Assembly: GCA_964514415.1 (NCBI GenBank)
Contig: CAZEQL010000002.1
Location: 1 to 60,637, forward strand
Direction: 5' to 3'
Origin: CAZEQL01 sp964514415
GTDB taxonomy: Bacteria; Chloroflexota; Dehalococcoidia; GIF9; AB-539-J10
Length of the DNA stretch: 60,637 bases
Part shown: one piece after another, positions 35,977 to 45,610 of the stretch
Numbering within the stretch: the first letter of the stretch is position 1
Layout of the letters: each line of letters opens with the position of its first letter
Made by a program: the position numbers and the translations under genes
The notes under the pieces: model-generated
Told to the model about the DNA's origin: nothing
What the model saw: only the letters and a program-made list of their open reading frames with translations
The model's database searches: none

Positions 35977-36231
35977 ATGCATCCACGCCAAGATGATTAT
36001 TCTTTTACAGTCCATCCGTATTCTGTGCCATCCTCCACTGGTCAGCATGTGGAGAGCTGCAAGACTATCGTGTACCCTTTTGACAAGTATGATATCGTCA
36101 TGAAGTTAACCCAAAACAACGAGTTCGTGGACGTGATTGAAGTCAGAATCAGAAAGGATTTTCTCTCATATAAACAGAAGATAGCCCGCAAAGGATTCCA
36201 TGACGTCGAAGAGTTTTATCGTGATGAGTAG
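35977..36231 (+). CDS. Small hypothetical protein of the TIGR04255 cassette
   Basis: 84 residues, unrecognised. Polar, no membrane segment or Cys pair; a basic, possibly helical C-terminus (IEVRIRKDFLSYKQKIARKG). SD GGAGG 8 nt before the ATG is good, and spacing to both neighbours is short, which supports a real gene. A partner or adaptor role for the neighbours is possible but unproven. Confidence 0.6.
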   Translation: MHPRQDDYSFTVHPYSVPSSTGQHVESCKTIVYPFDKYDIVMKLTQNNEFVDVIEVRIRKDFLSYKQKIARKGFHDVEEFYRDE

Positions 36232-36239
36232 GTAGTTGC

Positions 36240-36866
36240 ATGTTCTATGCACTAACTGTGGACGATGCTTTGCGATTCGGAGATGTTGTTGAGGGTTACA
36301 TATCAACTGTTCCCACTATAGTTAAACCGACTCTCACCATAATAGATGCACAAGGCTACAAGATTGATGTACGCATGCCTCGCTATTCAGTCATTCTGTC
36401 GCCATGTTGTTCTATACGTGAAGAAACCATTTCCCTTACCCCCCTAATTCCTGCTGCCCCAAACTTTTTCAAGAACCCCTATTTCGCTGAAGACCTCACC
36501 ATAATCAACCGGCCAATGGAGCCACAGCAAACTCTATCTCCCGACGGGTGGGAGAAACTTCCTCCCGAAGAAAAACAAACCCGCCTTGCTGAAGGCTTCA
36601 ACTATGCCCTCTTGCACTTCTTTGTGTATGAGCAACATGATTTGTTTCCATACTACGAACTTCGGGATGGGACCAAAAACAACTACTACATGATCGATTT
36701 CAGGAGCACCTACAGGCTGAACTGCGGGCTGATACTCTCACCCACCAATGCGCCATTACAATCAAAATGCTTGCAACTTTCCATTGAAACTCGCTCCGAG
36801 CTGCGCGACAAGTTGGCTTACTACTACTCAAGGGTGCCCGAAGAGGATCAATTACTTCAAGACTAG
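36240..36866 (+). CDS. Hypothetical protein of the TIGR04255 cassette
   Basis: 208 residues, not confidently recognised. The N-terminus (DALRFGDVVEGYIST) followed by a strand ending VILSPCCSI (residues 51-59) resembles short uncharacterised proteins that carry a VILSQxCDI-like motif at this place; here it reads CCS. The C-terminal half is helical and aromatic. It starts 8 nt after the small gene. With the TIGR04255 protein it may form an undescribed defence or toxin-antitoxin unit; this is inference from context. Confidence 0.6.
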   Translation: MFYALTVDDALRFGDVVEGYISTVPTIVKPTLTIIDAQGYKIDVRMPRYSVILSPCCSIREETISLTPLIPAAPNFFKNPYFAEDLTIINRPMEPQQTLSPDGWEKLPPEEKQTRLAEGFNYALLHFFVYEQHDLFPYYELRDGTKNNYYMIDFRSTYRLNCGLILSPTNAPLQSKCLQLSIETRSELRDKLAYYYSRVPEEDQLLQD

Positions 36867-36963
36867 CCAGTCTGCCTGATACCTTGCAGCACCAGCCATC
36901 ATAGCGACCTGTTCCCCCAAAACCAGGCAGCCAGGTGATATAATACATAATACAGGGGAGCGT

Positions 36964-37232
36964 ATGAAACTCACCGACAATGAAATCCGTGACATCACCC
37001 AATACCTTGAAGCGGGGAAGCCGTTGCCGGACAAGTACCGTTTTCTCCTGTTTGAAGAGAAACGGGAGGTTGAACTGGTATGGAACGGCTCAAAGAATGG
37101 TGCAAGGACATCAACAAAGCACAATCTGAAATCAAGTACGACTTCGTTTTCGTGGACGAGGAAAGCTTCAACCAATATCAACCCAAGAGTTTCAGGTCGC
37201 TGGTAAATTCGTTCCGTCAATACAGAGATTGA
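36964..37232 (+). pseudogene. Fused ends of a deleted type III-like restriction-modification locus
   Basis: The frame from ATG 36964 reads MKLTDNEIRDITQYLEAGKP then LPDKYRFLLFEEKREVELVWNG, which I recognise as the start of adenine-specific DNA methyltransferases of type III-like systems. After WNG the match ends and the frame turns to nonsense, closing at 37206. From about 37080 a second frame reads ERLKEWCKDINKAQ and KYDFVFVDEESFNQYQPKSF to a stop at 37232, which resembles the C-terminus of the Res helicase partner. A deletion from the mod start to the res end explains both. TATAAT (36939-36944) and SD GGGGAG are retained. Confidence 0.65.
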
Positions 37233-37313
37233 AGCTATTGGCGAGGATGAAATATAGCAAGTCACTGCAGTCCAACCACCGGACTTAGTTTGAAGGTTAG
37301 AGCGAGCGCGGGC

Positions 37314-37319
37314 TATAAT
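37314..37319 (+). promoter_or_regulatory. -10 element of the TIGR03960 gene
   Basis: TATAAT with TTGAAG 18 bp upstream (37290-37295). It lies only about 17 bases before the chosen ATG at 37337 and no ribosome site is seen between, so the transcript may have a very short leader. Confidence 0.5.
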
Positions 37320-37336
37320 GTTTGAACTCGCAAAAT

Positions 37337-39163
37337 ATGAAAAACCTCGGGAGTATTCTAAATCAAGTTACCAAGCCCGCTCGCTATACTGGAGGTGAGT
37401 GGAATAGCATTATTAAACCATGGGAGACAACACCTGTCCGAATCGCCTTATGCTATCCCGACGTTTATGAAATTGGCATGTCCAATCTGGCATTACCTAT
37501 CCTCTATGAAATACTAAATAATCAGCCCGATGTTTTAGCCGAAAGGGTTTATGCGCCATGGATAGATATGGAGGCTGCTCTGCGGGACCAAAATATCCCG
37601 CTTTTTAGCCTGGAATCTAAACACCCATTAAAAGAATTCGATATCTTCGGTTTTTCCCTGGGCTACGAGCTTACCTATACCAATGTGCTGAACATCCTCG
37701 ACCTGGCTCAAATCCCCCTCCTCAGTTCCCAGAGAAAAGCTCCCTATCCCTTAATAATCGCCGGGGGTAGCTGTGCTCTTAACCCTGAACCAATGGCTGA
37801 CTTCATCGACCTGTTTGTAATCGGTGAAGGCGAAGAGGTAATACTGGAGCTATTAGAAGTCTTCCGTGCATATAGAGGCAACGAGGAGGAACTATTAAGG
37901 CAAGCAGCCAGGCTGGATGGCATATATATTCCCGCTTTCTATCAAGTCAGTTACAGGAAAGACGGCATTATCGACAGCATTACACCCCAGCTACCTGAAG
38001 CCAAGCCGAGGGTCAAGCGCAGAATAGTAACTAAGCTTCCTTCCCCGGTCACCAAGCCAGTTGTTCCTTACCTCGAGGTAGTGCATGACCACGGTAGCGT
38101 AGAAATTCAGAGAGGTTGCACTCGAGGCTGCCGCTTCTGCCAGGCAGGCATGATTTATCGCCCAGTACGGGAACGGCCACAAGAAGAGGTGGTAAATGCT
38201 GTAGGCGAACTGTCAAAACATTGCGGTTACAACGAGGTGTCTCTGCTTTCTCTAAGTACAGGGGATTACTCTGACATCAAAGGTCTTGTTACCAAACTAT
38301 CACATACGTATTACGGAGATAGCTTAACCTTCTCGTTACCAAGCTTGCGCCTGGATTCTCCCGCCGTAGAATTGATGGATTTATTACCATCACGGCACAA
38401 AGCAACTTTGACCTTCGCCCCCGAGGCGGGTAGTGAAAGATTGCGGCATGTTCTCAACAAAGGCATTTCCGAGGAAACTATATTAGCAACGCTAGCTTCT
38501 ATCCAAGATAGAAGTGGGATAAATGTCAAGCTATACTTCATGATAGGTTTGCCCAGTGAAACTATCGACGACATATACAGCATCATCAAATTGGTAACTA
38601 CGGTATGCCGCCCAAGGAGAAAAAATAAACTACACATTAGCACAACAATCCTCATTCCTAAACCTCACACTCCCTGTCAATGGCTAGCGCAAGAAACAGA
38701 GGAACAACTGCTACTCAAATATGACATATTGCGGGAAGGGCTGCGCCCGCTGAAAGTGAGATTTTCATGGCCTGACCCTAAAGCTAGCCGAATTGAAGCA
38801 GCTTTATCCCGGGGTGACCGCCGCTTAGGCAAGGTTATCTATCGCGCCTGGCAACTAGGCTGTAAATTTGATGCTTGGAGCGAACACTTCAATTATCAAA
38901 AATGGATTGACGCTTTCAGACAACTTGGACTCGATCCCTCCTTTTATGCCAATCGAGAACGAGCCCTGGATGAGTTATTACCTTGGGATCACATCGATAC
39001 CGGCGTGACTCCAGAGTTTCTCAAAAGGGAATACCACAACCTGTGGCAAGAAAAGGAAACCCCTTCTTGCCTTTATGGGAAATGCAACGCTTGTGGATTG
39101 CAGCGCTGGCAAACTAGTTGCCTGAATAAATTAATCTCCTCTCAAGCCGTGAGTACGGATTAA
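37337..39163 (+). CDS. TIGR03960-type B12-binding radical SAM protein
   Basis: About 608 residues. The N-terminal part resembles a B12-binding domain (IALCYPDVYEIGMSNLALPI). The radical SAM motif is RGCTRGCRFCQAG near residue 255, with a C-terminal zinc-like CLYGKCNACG. In many bacteria TIGR03960 is fused or adjacent to a TIGR03936 partner and ribosomal genes; here it stands alone. The reaction is unknown. I prefer ATG 37337 to the TTG five codons earlier. Confidence 0.9.
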   Translation: MKNLGSILNQVTKPARYTGGEWNSIIKPWETTPVRIALCYPDVYEIGMSNLALPILYEILNNQPDVLAERVYAPWIDMEAALRDQNIPLFSLESKHPLKEFDIFGFSLGYELTYTNVLNILDLAQIPLLSSQRKAPYPLIIAGGSCALNPEPMADFIDLFVIGEGEEVILELLEVFRAYRGNEEELLRQAARLDGIYIPAFYQVSYRKDGIIDSITPQLPEAKPRVKRRIVTKLPSPVTKPVVPYLEVVHDHGSVEIQRGCTRGCRFCQAGMIYRPVRERPQEEVVNAVGELSKHCGYNEVSLLSLSTGDYSDIKGLVTKLSHTYYGDSLTFSLPSLRLDSPAVELMDLLPSRHKATLTFAPEAGSERLRHVLNKGISEETILATLASIQDRSGINVKLYFMIGLPSETIDDIYSIIKLVTTVCRPRRKNKLHISTTILIPKPHTPCQWLAQETEEQLLLKYDILREGLRPLKVRFSWPDPKASRIEAALSRGDRRLGKVIYRAWQLGCKFDAWSEHFNYQKWIDAFRQLGLDPSFYANRERALDELLPWDHIDTGVTPEFLKREYHNLWQEKETPSCLYGKCNACGLQRWQTSCLNKLISSQAVSTD

Positions 39164-39178
39164 CTTCAAATTTAATCT

Positions 39179-41569
39179 TCACTCTGCATCACCCTCAGAG
39201 GGAGATGAGATGCTTCGGTCTTTCAAGGTGGCGCTAAGTGCCTCATCAATGTTATCCACGAATATAAATTGAAGGTCTTCTTTAACCTCCTGGGGAATTT
39301 CTTCTAAATCCTTCTCATTTTCTCGGGGTAGAATCACTCTTTTAATGCCTGCACGGTGAGCCGCTAATACTTTATCTCTAACGCCCCCTACAGGGAGGAC
39401 TTTGCCTCTCAATGTTATCTCGCCAGTCATACCAATATCTTTGCTCACCAAGCGTCCAGTCACTGCTGAGACCAAGGCTACCGCCATAGTAATGCCAGCA
39501 GATGGCCCATCTTTGGGAATAGCGCCGGCAGGAACGTGGATATGAACGTCATTATCCTTATAGAAGTTTACAGGAACAACTAACTGGGGCTTATGAACAG
39601 CGGTGAGAGAGCGAACATAAGTAAGGGCTGCTCGAGCTGACTCCTGCATGACCTCACCAAGCTTACCAGTAAGGATAAGGTTACCCTTCCCAGGAACCAG
39701 GGTGGCTTCAACAAAGATGATATCGCCGCCAGTTGGCGTCCATGCCAATCCCGTAGCTACACCTACCTCATCAGCTTCTTCGGCTATTTCATAGTGGAAT
39801 TTTTTGGGGCCAAGGTAACCATGAAGTTCATCCGCGGAAACTATAGTTGTTTCTTCCCTCCCCTCGGCTATCTGACGAGCTACTTTACGACAGATAGTGC
39901 CAATTTCACGTTCCAAGTTCCTCAACCCCGCTTCTCTAGTGTAATTCCGAATAATACCAAGCACGGCTTCATCGTCAATCTCAAGTTGTTGTGCAGTTAG
40001 CCCATTTTCTTTAAGCTGCTTTGGAATGAGAAACTTTTTAGCAATATGCAACTTCTCTTTCTCCGTATAGCCTGGTAGCTCAATTACTTCCATTCTATCC
40101 AATAGCGCTGGAGGAATAGGATCGACAATATTGGCCGTGGTAATAAACATCACCCTGGATAAATCAAAGGGCACATCAAGGTAGTGGTCAACAAAGGAGA
40201 AGTTCTGCTCAGGATCAAGAACCTCGAGCAAGGCAGCAGCAGGATCACCCCTAAAATCCAGGCCTAACTTATCAATCTCATCGAGCATAAACAAAGGGTT
40301 ATTGGACTGAGCACGACGCAAACCTTGGATAATCCTGCCGGGTAAAGCACCTACATAAGTGCGCCGATGCCCTCGAATATCAGCTTCGTCCCTGGTGCCA
40401 CCCAGAGAGATGCGAACGAATTTTCTTCCCAAAGCACGAGCAATGGATTGCCCTACTGAAGTTTTTCCAGTACCTGGAGGTCCAACAAAACACAAAATAG
40501 GTCCTTTCATATCTGGCTTCAGCTTTCGCACTGCCAGATAATCAAGGATTCTTTCCTTCACTTTGTCCAAGTCATAATGGTCCTCGTCAAGTACGCGGGA
40601 TGCTAAGCTAATATCCAAGTTATCCTCAGTGCTTTTCTCCCAAGGAAGGGTTGTCAGCCAATCAAGGTAAGTGCGTGACACAGTGTATTCAGCAGCCGCT
40701 GGAGGCATCTTAGCCAGGCGATCGAGCTCTCGCTCCACTTCCTTGCTCGCCTCAGGAGGTAGCTTTGCCTCAACAATCTTCTCCTTAAGCTCACTTATCT
40801 CTACAGTTCGCTCATCGGCCTCCCCCAGCTCTTTCTGTATCGCCTTAAGCTGCTCCCGCAGGTAAAACTCCCGTTGCGCCTTAGTCATCTCCTCCTTAGC
40901 TTCAGATTGAATCTTACTTCCTAGCTGCAAAACTTCCAATTCGCGATTGACGAAAGTAGTTAGCTTTTTTATCCGCTCAGTGACATCAATGGCCTCTAAA
41001 ATCTCCTGCCTTTCCTCTAGGTTAAGGTTAATGTGAGCAGCGATAAAATCAGCTAAGTTCCCATGGTCTGGCATGTTCAGCACGGCGATATTGAGTTCAC
41101 TAGGCAAGTTAGGAGCCAACTCAACCACCTTTTGGAAAAGTCCTGTCAGGTTCCTGGTAATCGCCTCAAGCTCGGTAGTCTTCTCTATTTTATCCTCAAT
41201 TACTTCAATCTTGGCTTTCATATAAGGCTCAACTTGAGTAATTTTCTTCAATCCAACTCTAGAAAGCCCTTGGAAGAAAACATGAACTGCGCCATCAGGC
41301 AGCTTGAACATTCGAGCAATGAGAGCAACAGTGCCAACGGGATAAAGGTCGGTAGCTTCCTTTGAATCCGGACGCCGGGCGAAAAAGCAAACTAACTTAT
41401 CCCCGGCAGCAGCTTCGTCTATAAGCTTGATTCCTTTCTCTTCCGCTGTGCCTAGAGGCACAATAAGAGAGGGATAGACCACAACTTCATGTTGAGGAAG
41501 AATAGGTAATTCCCCGGGAATACGGAATTTCTCTCCAGTCCGTTCTCTATACTCTCCGACAATAACCAT
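39179..41569 (-). CDS. lon: ATP-dependent protease Lon
   Basis: 796 residues. N-terminal substrate domain (LPILPQHEVVVYPSLIVPL), AAA+ domain with Walker A GPPGTGKTSVGQSIA and MLDEIDKLGLDFRGDPAAALLEVLDPEQN, and protease domain with the Ser-Lys dyad (PKDGPSAGITMA, and the Lys in DKVLAAHRAGIK). It degrades damaged and regulatory proteins. It lies 28 nt after the Hsp20 open frame on the same strand, making a stress pair. Confidence 0.97.
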   Translation of the reverse strand: MVIVGEYRERTGEKFRIPGELPILPQHEVVVYPSLIVPLGTAEEKGIKLIDEAAAGDKLVCFFARRPDSKEATDLYPVGTVALIARMFKLPDGAVHVFFQGLSRVGLKKITQVEPYMKAKIEVIEDKIEKTTELEAITRNLTGLFQKVVELAPNLPSELNIAVLNMPDHGNLADFIAAHINLNLEERQEILEAIDVTERIKKLTTFVNRELEVLQLGSKIQSEAKEEMTKAQREFYLREQLKAIQKELGEADERTVEISELKEKIVEAKLPPEASKEVERELDRLAKMPPAAAEYTVSRTYLDWLTTLPWEKSTEDNLDISLASRVLDEDHYDLDKVKERILDYLAVRKLKPDMKGPILCFVGPPGTGKTSVGQSIARALGRKFVRISLGGTRDEADIRGHRRTYVGALPGRIIQGLRRAQSNNPLFMLDEIDKLGLDFRGDPAAALLEVLDPEQNFSFVDHYLDVPFDLSRVMFITTANIVDPIPPALLDRMEVIELPGYTEKEKLHIAKKFLIPKQLKENGLTAQQLEIDDEAVLGIIRNYTREAGLRNLEREIGTICRKVARQIAEGREETTIVSADELHGYLGPKKFHYEIAEEADEVGVATGLAWTPTGGDIIFVEATLVPGKGNLILTGKLGEVMQESARAALTYVRSLTAVHKPQLVVPVNFYKDNDVHIHVPAGAIPKDGPSAGITMAVALVSAVTGRLVSKDIGMTGEITLRGKVLPVGGVRDKVLAAHRAGIKRVILPRENEKDLEEIPQEVKEDLQFIFVDNIDEALSATLKDRSISSPSEGDAE

Positions 41570-41597
41570 TGTTCTCCTAGTTAGCTCCTTCCCGAAG

Positions 41598-42047
41598 TCA
41601 GGACTTCGCTTTTATGCCTATATGCCGTGACTTTTCCTCGTCTAGTTTAGGCAAGACAACTTCCAAAAACCCGCCTTCATAAAAAGCTTTAATTTGATTA
41701 ACATTCACATTAGCAGGTAAGGTAATATCCCGCTCAAAAGGTCCCCACAAAATCTCCATTTGAGAATAAGTTCGCTTGATACCCTGCTTAATATCCCTTC
41801 TCTCTCCTTTAATAATAAGAATATTATTATGAACAACTACTTCGATCTCATCCTCTTTAAGGCCAGCTAACTCAACAAGGACCACTACATCTTTATCCGT
41901 TTCATAAACATCAATAGCTGGTTGCCACGTCTTGGGAGAAAAACGTACCATCGGCGGTTTGCGGCTAACAACATCCCCTATCAGCCATTCCACCTCCCTT
42001 TGTATGTTAACAACCGCTTCAGACCAATCTTTCCGTAATTCAACCAT
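41598..42047 (-). CDS. Hsp20/alpha-crystallin small heat-shock protein
   Basis: About 149 residues from ATG 42047. The alpha-crystallin domain runs from WQPAIDVYETDKDVVVLVEL through NNILIIKGERRD to FERDITLPANVNVNQIKAFYEGGFLEVVLPK (seen in parts). It holds unfolding proteins for ATP-dependent chaperones. ATG 42047 has an ideal AAGGAGGT; the frame extends to 42107 but that extension spans the ribosome site. No CIRCE element is visible upstream. Confidence 0.93.
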   Translation of the reverse strand: MVELRKDWSEAVVNIQREVEWLIGDVVSRKPPMVRFSPKTWQPAIDVYETDKDVVVLVELAGLKEDEIEVVVHNNILIIKGERRDIKQGIKRTYSQMEILWGPFERDITLPANVNVNQIKAFYEGGFLEVVLPKLDEEKSRHIGIKAKS

Positions 42048-42295
42048 AATCACTACCTCCTTAGCACAAATGTTAGCAGGAAAATAACATCTCCCCAAAA
42101 TTGCCACAAACCCCTTGGCGAACCATTTTTATGGCAGTAAAATTTGCCAAACTCACTGTGCGGCTATGCGCCGGAACCTCTCTATCCCGAGTTAAAGAAA
42201 GAAAAATGGGCAATTTCCTCACCACTTCATTCGGCATGTCAGCTTGATTACAATCAAGTGCAAAATGAGCCAGATTTACTTTTGCCTAAAGGATT

Positions 42296-44737
42296 TTATG
42301 TTGCCGGGAGATCCGAACTAGCAAAAGACACTACACTATCACCTTCAGCTAACATCATCAGGCGTACACCACGACTACTCCTTCCTTGAACTGAGATCTG
42401 CTCCATAGGAATACATACAACATTTCCCTTAGCTGACAACATCACCAAGTATTTATTATCTTTTTCCACAAGCTTAGCCGCCGTTATTTGCCCTGTCTTC
42501 TCACCGACTCTATAAGTTCGTACCCCCCTGCCACCGCGATTATGTATAGGGTAATTCTTTATCGGAGTTAACTTACCAAAGCCATTTTGAGTTACCATAA
42601 TCATATAAGCGCCCTCACTTTGCTTCGCTTCGCTCGAAATGACAGCCACCCCGATAACACAATCATCAACGAGACGAATACCACGAACACCACCACTAGT
42701 TCGAGATGCGTACCTCAAGCTCTCAACTCTAAATCTCATAGCCTGCCCCTTTTGACTTATCAAAATGACCTCATCCTCACCAGCAACTATTCTGGCTGAC
42801 ACCAGCTTATCCCCATTCCTGAGCCCCATAGCAATAAGTCCGTTCCTTCTGACTGAGGCAAATTTGCCTAAAGAGGTCCTCTTTGTCACGCCACGCAAAG
42901 TCACCATCAATAGGGACATGTCCGCGGGGAAATCTGACACGGCTAGCAACGCAGTCACTTCATCTTTTAGTTCAATAGGCAATAGATTAACCAGTGCTAT
43001 ACCTTTAGTAGTTCGAGATGAATCTTCAGGAATCTCGTAGCATTTAAGGGAGTAAACTTTGCCTGAGATGGTGAAAAAAAGCAGGTTATCATGAGTATCA
43101 GCTACCACGATATGCCTCACTAAATCATTCCCACGGAGAACCATTCCCATAACTCCCTTTCCCCCACGATGCTGCAACCGATAGGTACTAACAGGAACTC
43201 TCTTAATAAATCCCTGGTTAGTTAAGGCAATCACCATTTCGCCGTGAGCAACAAGGTCTTCCTTGTGGAACTCTGTAATTTCCTCCTCTCTCACGAAAGT
43301 GCGCCGAGGATCACCATACTTGGATTTAAGTTCTCCAACGTCCTGTGCGACAAGCGACAATACCTTTCGAGGGTTAGCTAACAATTCCTCTAGATAGGAG
43401 ATGTTCTTTATCACAGCAGCATATTCTTCAATTATTTTCTCTCGCTCCAAATGAGTCAGACGACGAAGAGGCATATCAAGAATAGCTTGAGCTTGAATCT
43501 GCGACAAATTAAAAACTGCCATTAAACTGGCACGGGCAGACTCCACAGTCTCAGACTGCCGAATAGTCCTAATCACTTGTTCCAGATTATCCAGGGCAAT
43601 CCTGAAACCCTCAAGGATATGAGCCCTGTCCTTTGCCCTATCAAGCTCAAATTGAGACCGCCTAGTAATGACCTCAGCCCGAAATTCAATATAGCAAGTT
43701 AGAGCTTCCTTAAGATTAACCACTTTTGGTTGCCCATTAACCAGAGCAACCATATTGATAAAGAAGGCAGTTTGCATCGGGGTATACTTATAAAGATTAT
43801 TGAGCACTTGCTGGGCTTGTGCTTCCTTTCTAAGTTCAATAACAAGGCGCATGCCTTCTCTATCCGACTCATCACGCACCTCAGCTATTCCTCCAAATCT
43901 TTTCTGCTTAACCAACTCGGCTATTCTCTCTACCAACGCTGCTTTATTTACTTGATAGGGAAGTTCAGTAACAACTATTTGCCTCTTGCCTCCCACCTCG
44001 CCAGCCTTAGCCCGAAGTATAATTTTCCCTTGCCCCGTAGCATAGGCACTCTTTATACCCTCTTCCCCCCAAATTATCCCCGCAGTGGGGAAATCGGGAC
44101 CTTTAATAAACTGCGTCAGTTCACCTGTGGTAGCTTGTGGATTATCAATGAGATAGGCGGCAGCATCACATACTTCTCCCAGATTGTGTGGTGGGATGTT
44201 AGTTGCCATGCCTACAGCTATGCCTGAAGCGCCATTGACCAGCAGGTTAGGCACTCTGGCAGGCAATACAGAAGGTTCTTTGAGAGAATCATCAAAATTG
44301 GGGACAAAATCAACAGTATTTTTATCAATGTCAACCAGCATTTCCTCAGCGATTCCAGCAAGGCGAGCTTCGGTATACCTCATTGCTGCCGGCGGGTCAT
44401 TATCAACACTGCCAAAATTACCTTGCCCATCAACCAGCATGTATCTCAAAGAAAAATCTTGTGCCATGCGCACCATGGCTTCATATATCGGAGCGTCACC
44501 GTGAGGGTGGTATTTCCCCATGACTTCACCAACAATACGGGCACTCTTTTTGTGTGGGCTATTGTGACGCAACCCCAAGCCATCCATAGAGTACAGCACA
44601 CGCCTCTGCACCGGCTTCAAGCCATCACGTACATCCGGCAATGCCCGAGACACAATAACGCTCATGGCATAATCGAGATAGGAGCTTTTCATCTCTTTCT
44701 CGATATCAATAGGTTTTATTATTCCAGTTTCCATCAC
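42296..44737 (-). CDS. gyrA: DNA gyrase subunit A
   Basis: 813 residues. It has the winged-helix/tower core with ASRALPDVRDGLKPVQRR, the catalytic Tyr in AAMRYTEARLA (near residue 120), and the six-bladed C-terminal domain with the GyrA-box-like HRGGKGVMGM. It wraps DNA and cuts the gate strand for negative supercoiling. In the C-terminal domain the sequence VISSEAKQSEGAYMIMV contains a stretch whose DNA (42616-42644) is a dispersed-repeat motif. Its partner gyrB appears here only as a relic near 59517. Confidence 0.96.
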   Translation of the reverse strand: MMETGIIKPIDIEKEMKSSYLDYAMSVIVSRALPDVRDGLKPVQRRVLYSMDGLGLRHNSPHKKSARIVGEVMGKYHPHGDAPIYEAMVRMAQDFSLRYMLVDGQGNFGSVDNDPPAAMRYTEARLAGIAEEMLVDIDKNTVDFVPNFDDSLKEPSVLPARVPNLLVNGASGIAVGMATNIPPHNLGEVCDAAAYLIDNPQATTGELTQFIKGPDFPTAGIIWGEEGIKSAYATGQGKIILRAKAGEVGGKRQIVVTELPYQVNKAALVERIAELVKQKRFGGIAEVRDESDREGMRLVIELRKEAQAQQVLNNLYKYTPMQTAFFINMVALVNGQPKVVNLKEALTCYIEFRAEVITRRSQFELDRAKDRAHILEGFRIALDNLEQVIRTIRQSETVESARASLMAVFNLSQIQAQAILDMPLRRLTHLEREKIIEEYAAVIKNISYLEELLANPRKVLSLVAQDVGELKSKYGDPRRTFVREEEITEFHKEDLVAHGEMVIALTNQGFIKRVPVSTYRLQHRGGKGVMGMVLRGNDLVRHIVVADTHDNLLFFTISGKVYSLKCYEIPEDSSRTTKGIALVNLLPIELKDEVTALLAVSDFPADMSLLMVTLRGVTKRTSLGKFASVRRNGLIAMGLRNGDKLVSARIVAGEDEVILISQKGQAMRFRVESLRYASRTSGGVRGIRLVDDCVIGVAVISSEAKQSEGAYMIMVTQNGFGKLTPIKNYPIHNRGGRGVRTYRVGEKTGQITAAKLVEKDNKYLVMLSAKGNVVCIPMEQISVQGRSSRGVRLMMLAEGDSVVSFASSDLPAT
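42616..42644 (-). repeat. Dispersed-repeat fragment inside gyrA
   Basis: On the minus strand TGTCATTTCGAGCGAAGCGAAG matches the left end of repeat copies A and B (TCATTYTGAGCRWAGCGAWG; compared in parts of under 20 bases). It is read in frame as ISSEAKQSEG. The usual GyrA sequence at this point is several residues shorter. Confidence 0.6.
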
Positions 44738-44740
44738 ACC

Positions 44741-45559
44741 TTAAATCCTTCCTTCGTCTCCAATCTCACCGAGCACAGAAAAGCCCTCCGGGAAAGGTTC
44801 CTCTTTCTCTTCAAAATTTTCAACCCCCTCCATCACCTCTCCTTCATCGGTAATGACTCTGTGCCTAAGAAGACTTTCTTTAATATGCAAGCGGGGTCGC
44901 CCTATAGCTTTAACAGAGAAGGAAATACATCCAACCTGACTAGGATGTTGATACACCTCTCTAATGACCACCTGCAGTTCATCTTTCCCTACATTGAGAA
45001 TGGCTGCAGCATATCTATTCCCACCTCTTATCAGTTTGATAAGACGTAACGCATATTTTGGCTCTACTCTGCCTAAATATTCCCCGCATTCGCTCTCCAC
45101 GACTAAGTGCTGTCCTTTTAAACTCACCTGCACCTGATCACCATGGCCTAACTTAGCTAACACCTCTTCTAAAGCTAGCTCACAAAGATTTACTGACGCT
45201 GTTTTGCCTACCTCCTCAATAAAAAATTCAGGAACAACCTTGTGATGCCCTCCATCTGAGGTCGCCGTGGACTCAGCTAAGCTAGCTAGACGAGCCAAAT
45301 TTTTTTTAGCAATAACATTGTTAGGGACAAGTTCCAAAGCCTTAAGATAGGCTTCTTTAGCTTGGACAAAATCCCCCAATTCTGTTAAAGCTTTGCCAAG
45401 ACGATTATAAGCCCCCACATCAGCGGGGAACCTTTCAATTATGTTCTTGTTTACCGCCTCTGCCTCCTTCCAACAACCCTGAATAGCCATGTCCACAGCC
45501 TCCTTGCTTAGTTGCCGTATTAATCGAGCTTCCTCTTCTTCCTGCTGATAAGGCGCCAT
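44741..45559 (-). CDS. TPR-repeat protein
   Basis: 272 residues. Two tetratricopeptide repeats (about residues 25-95: GCWKEAEAVNKNIIERFPAD, YNRLGKALTELGDFVQAKEA) precede a beta-rich domain of about 150 residues that includes GHGDQVQVSLKGQHLVVESE and may be an unrecognised binding domain. No signal peptide or membrane helix. Role unknown; it directly precedes gyrA by 3 nt and may be co-transcribed. Confidence 0.75.
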   Translation of the reverse strand: MAPYQQEEEEARLIRQLSKEAVDMAIQGCWKEAEAVNKNIIERFPADVGAYNRLGKALTELGDFVQAKEAYLKALELVPNNVIAKKNLARLASLAESTATSDGGHHKVVPEFFIEEVGKTASVNLCELALEEVLAKLGHGDQVQVSLKGQHLVVESECGEYLGRVEPKYALRLIKLIRGGNRYAAAILNVGKDELQVVIREVYQHPSQVGCISFSVKAIGRPRLHIKESLLRHRVITDEGEVMEGVENFEEKEEPFPEGFSVLGEIGDEGRI

Positions 45560-45610
45560 ATCCCTTAACCAATTACAATTATATAAACTTATGATGGCAA
45601 GCCGAGAATG

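Noticed and set aside
42060..42085. CIRCE element upstream of hsp20 (TTAGCAC)
   Set aside because: The two TTAGCA stretches are direct, not inverted, and the second half-site is missing.
43730..45049. Long open frames opposite gyrA and the TPR gene
   Set aside because: Shadows of well-supported minus-strand genes.
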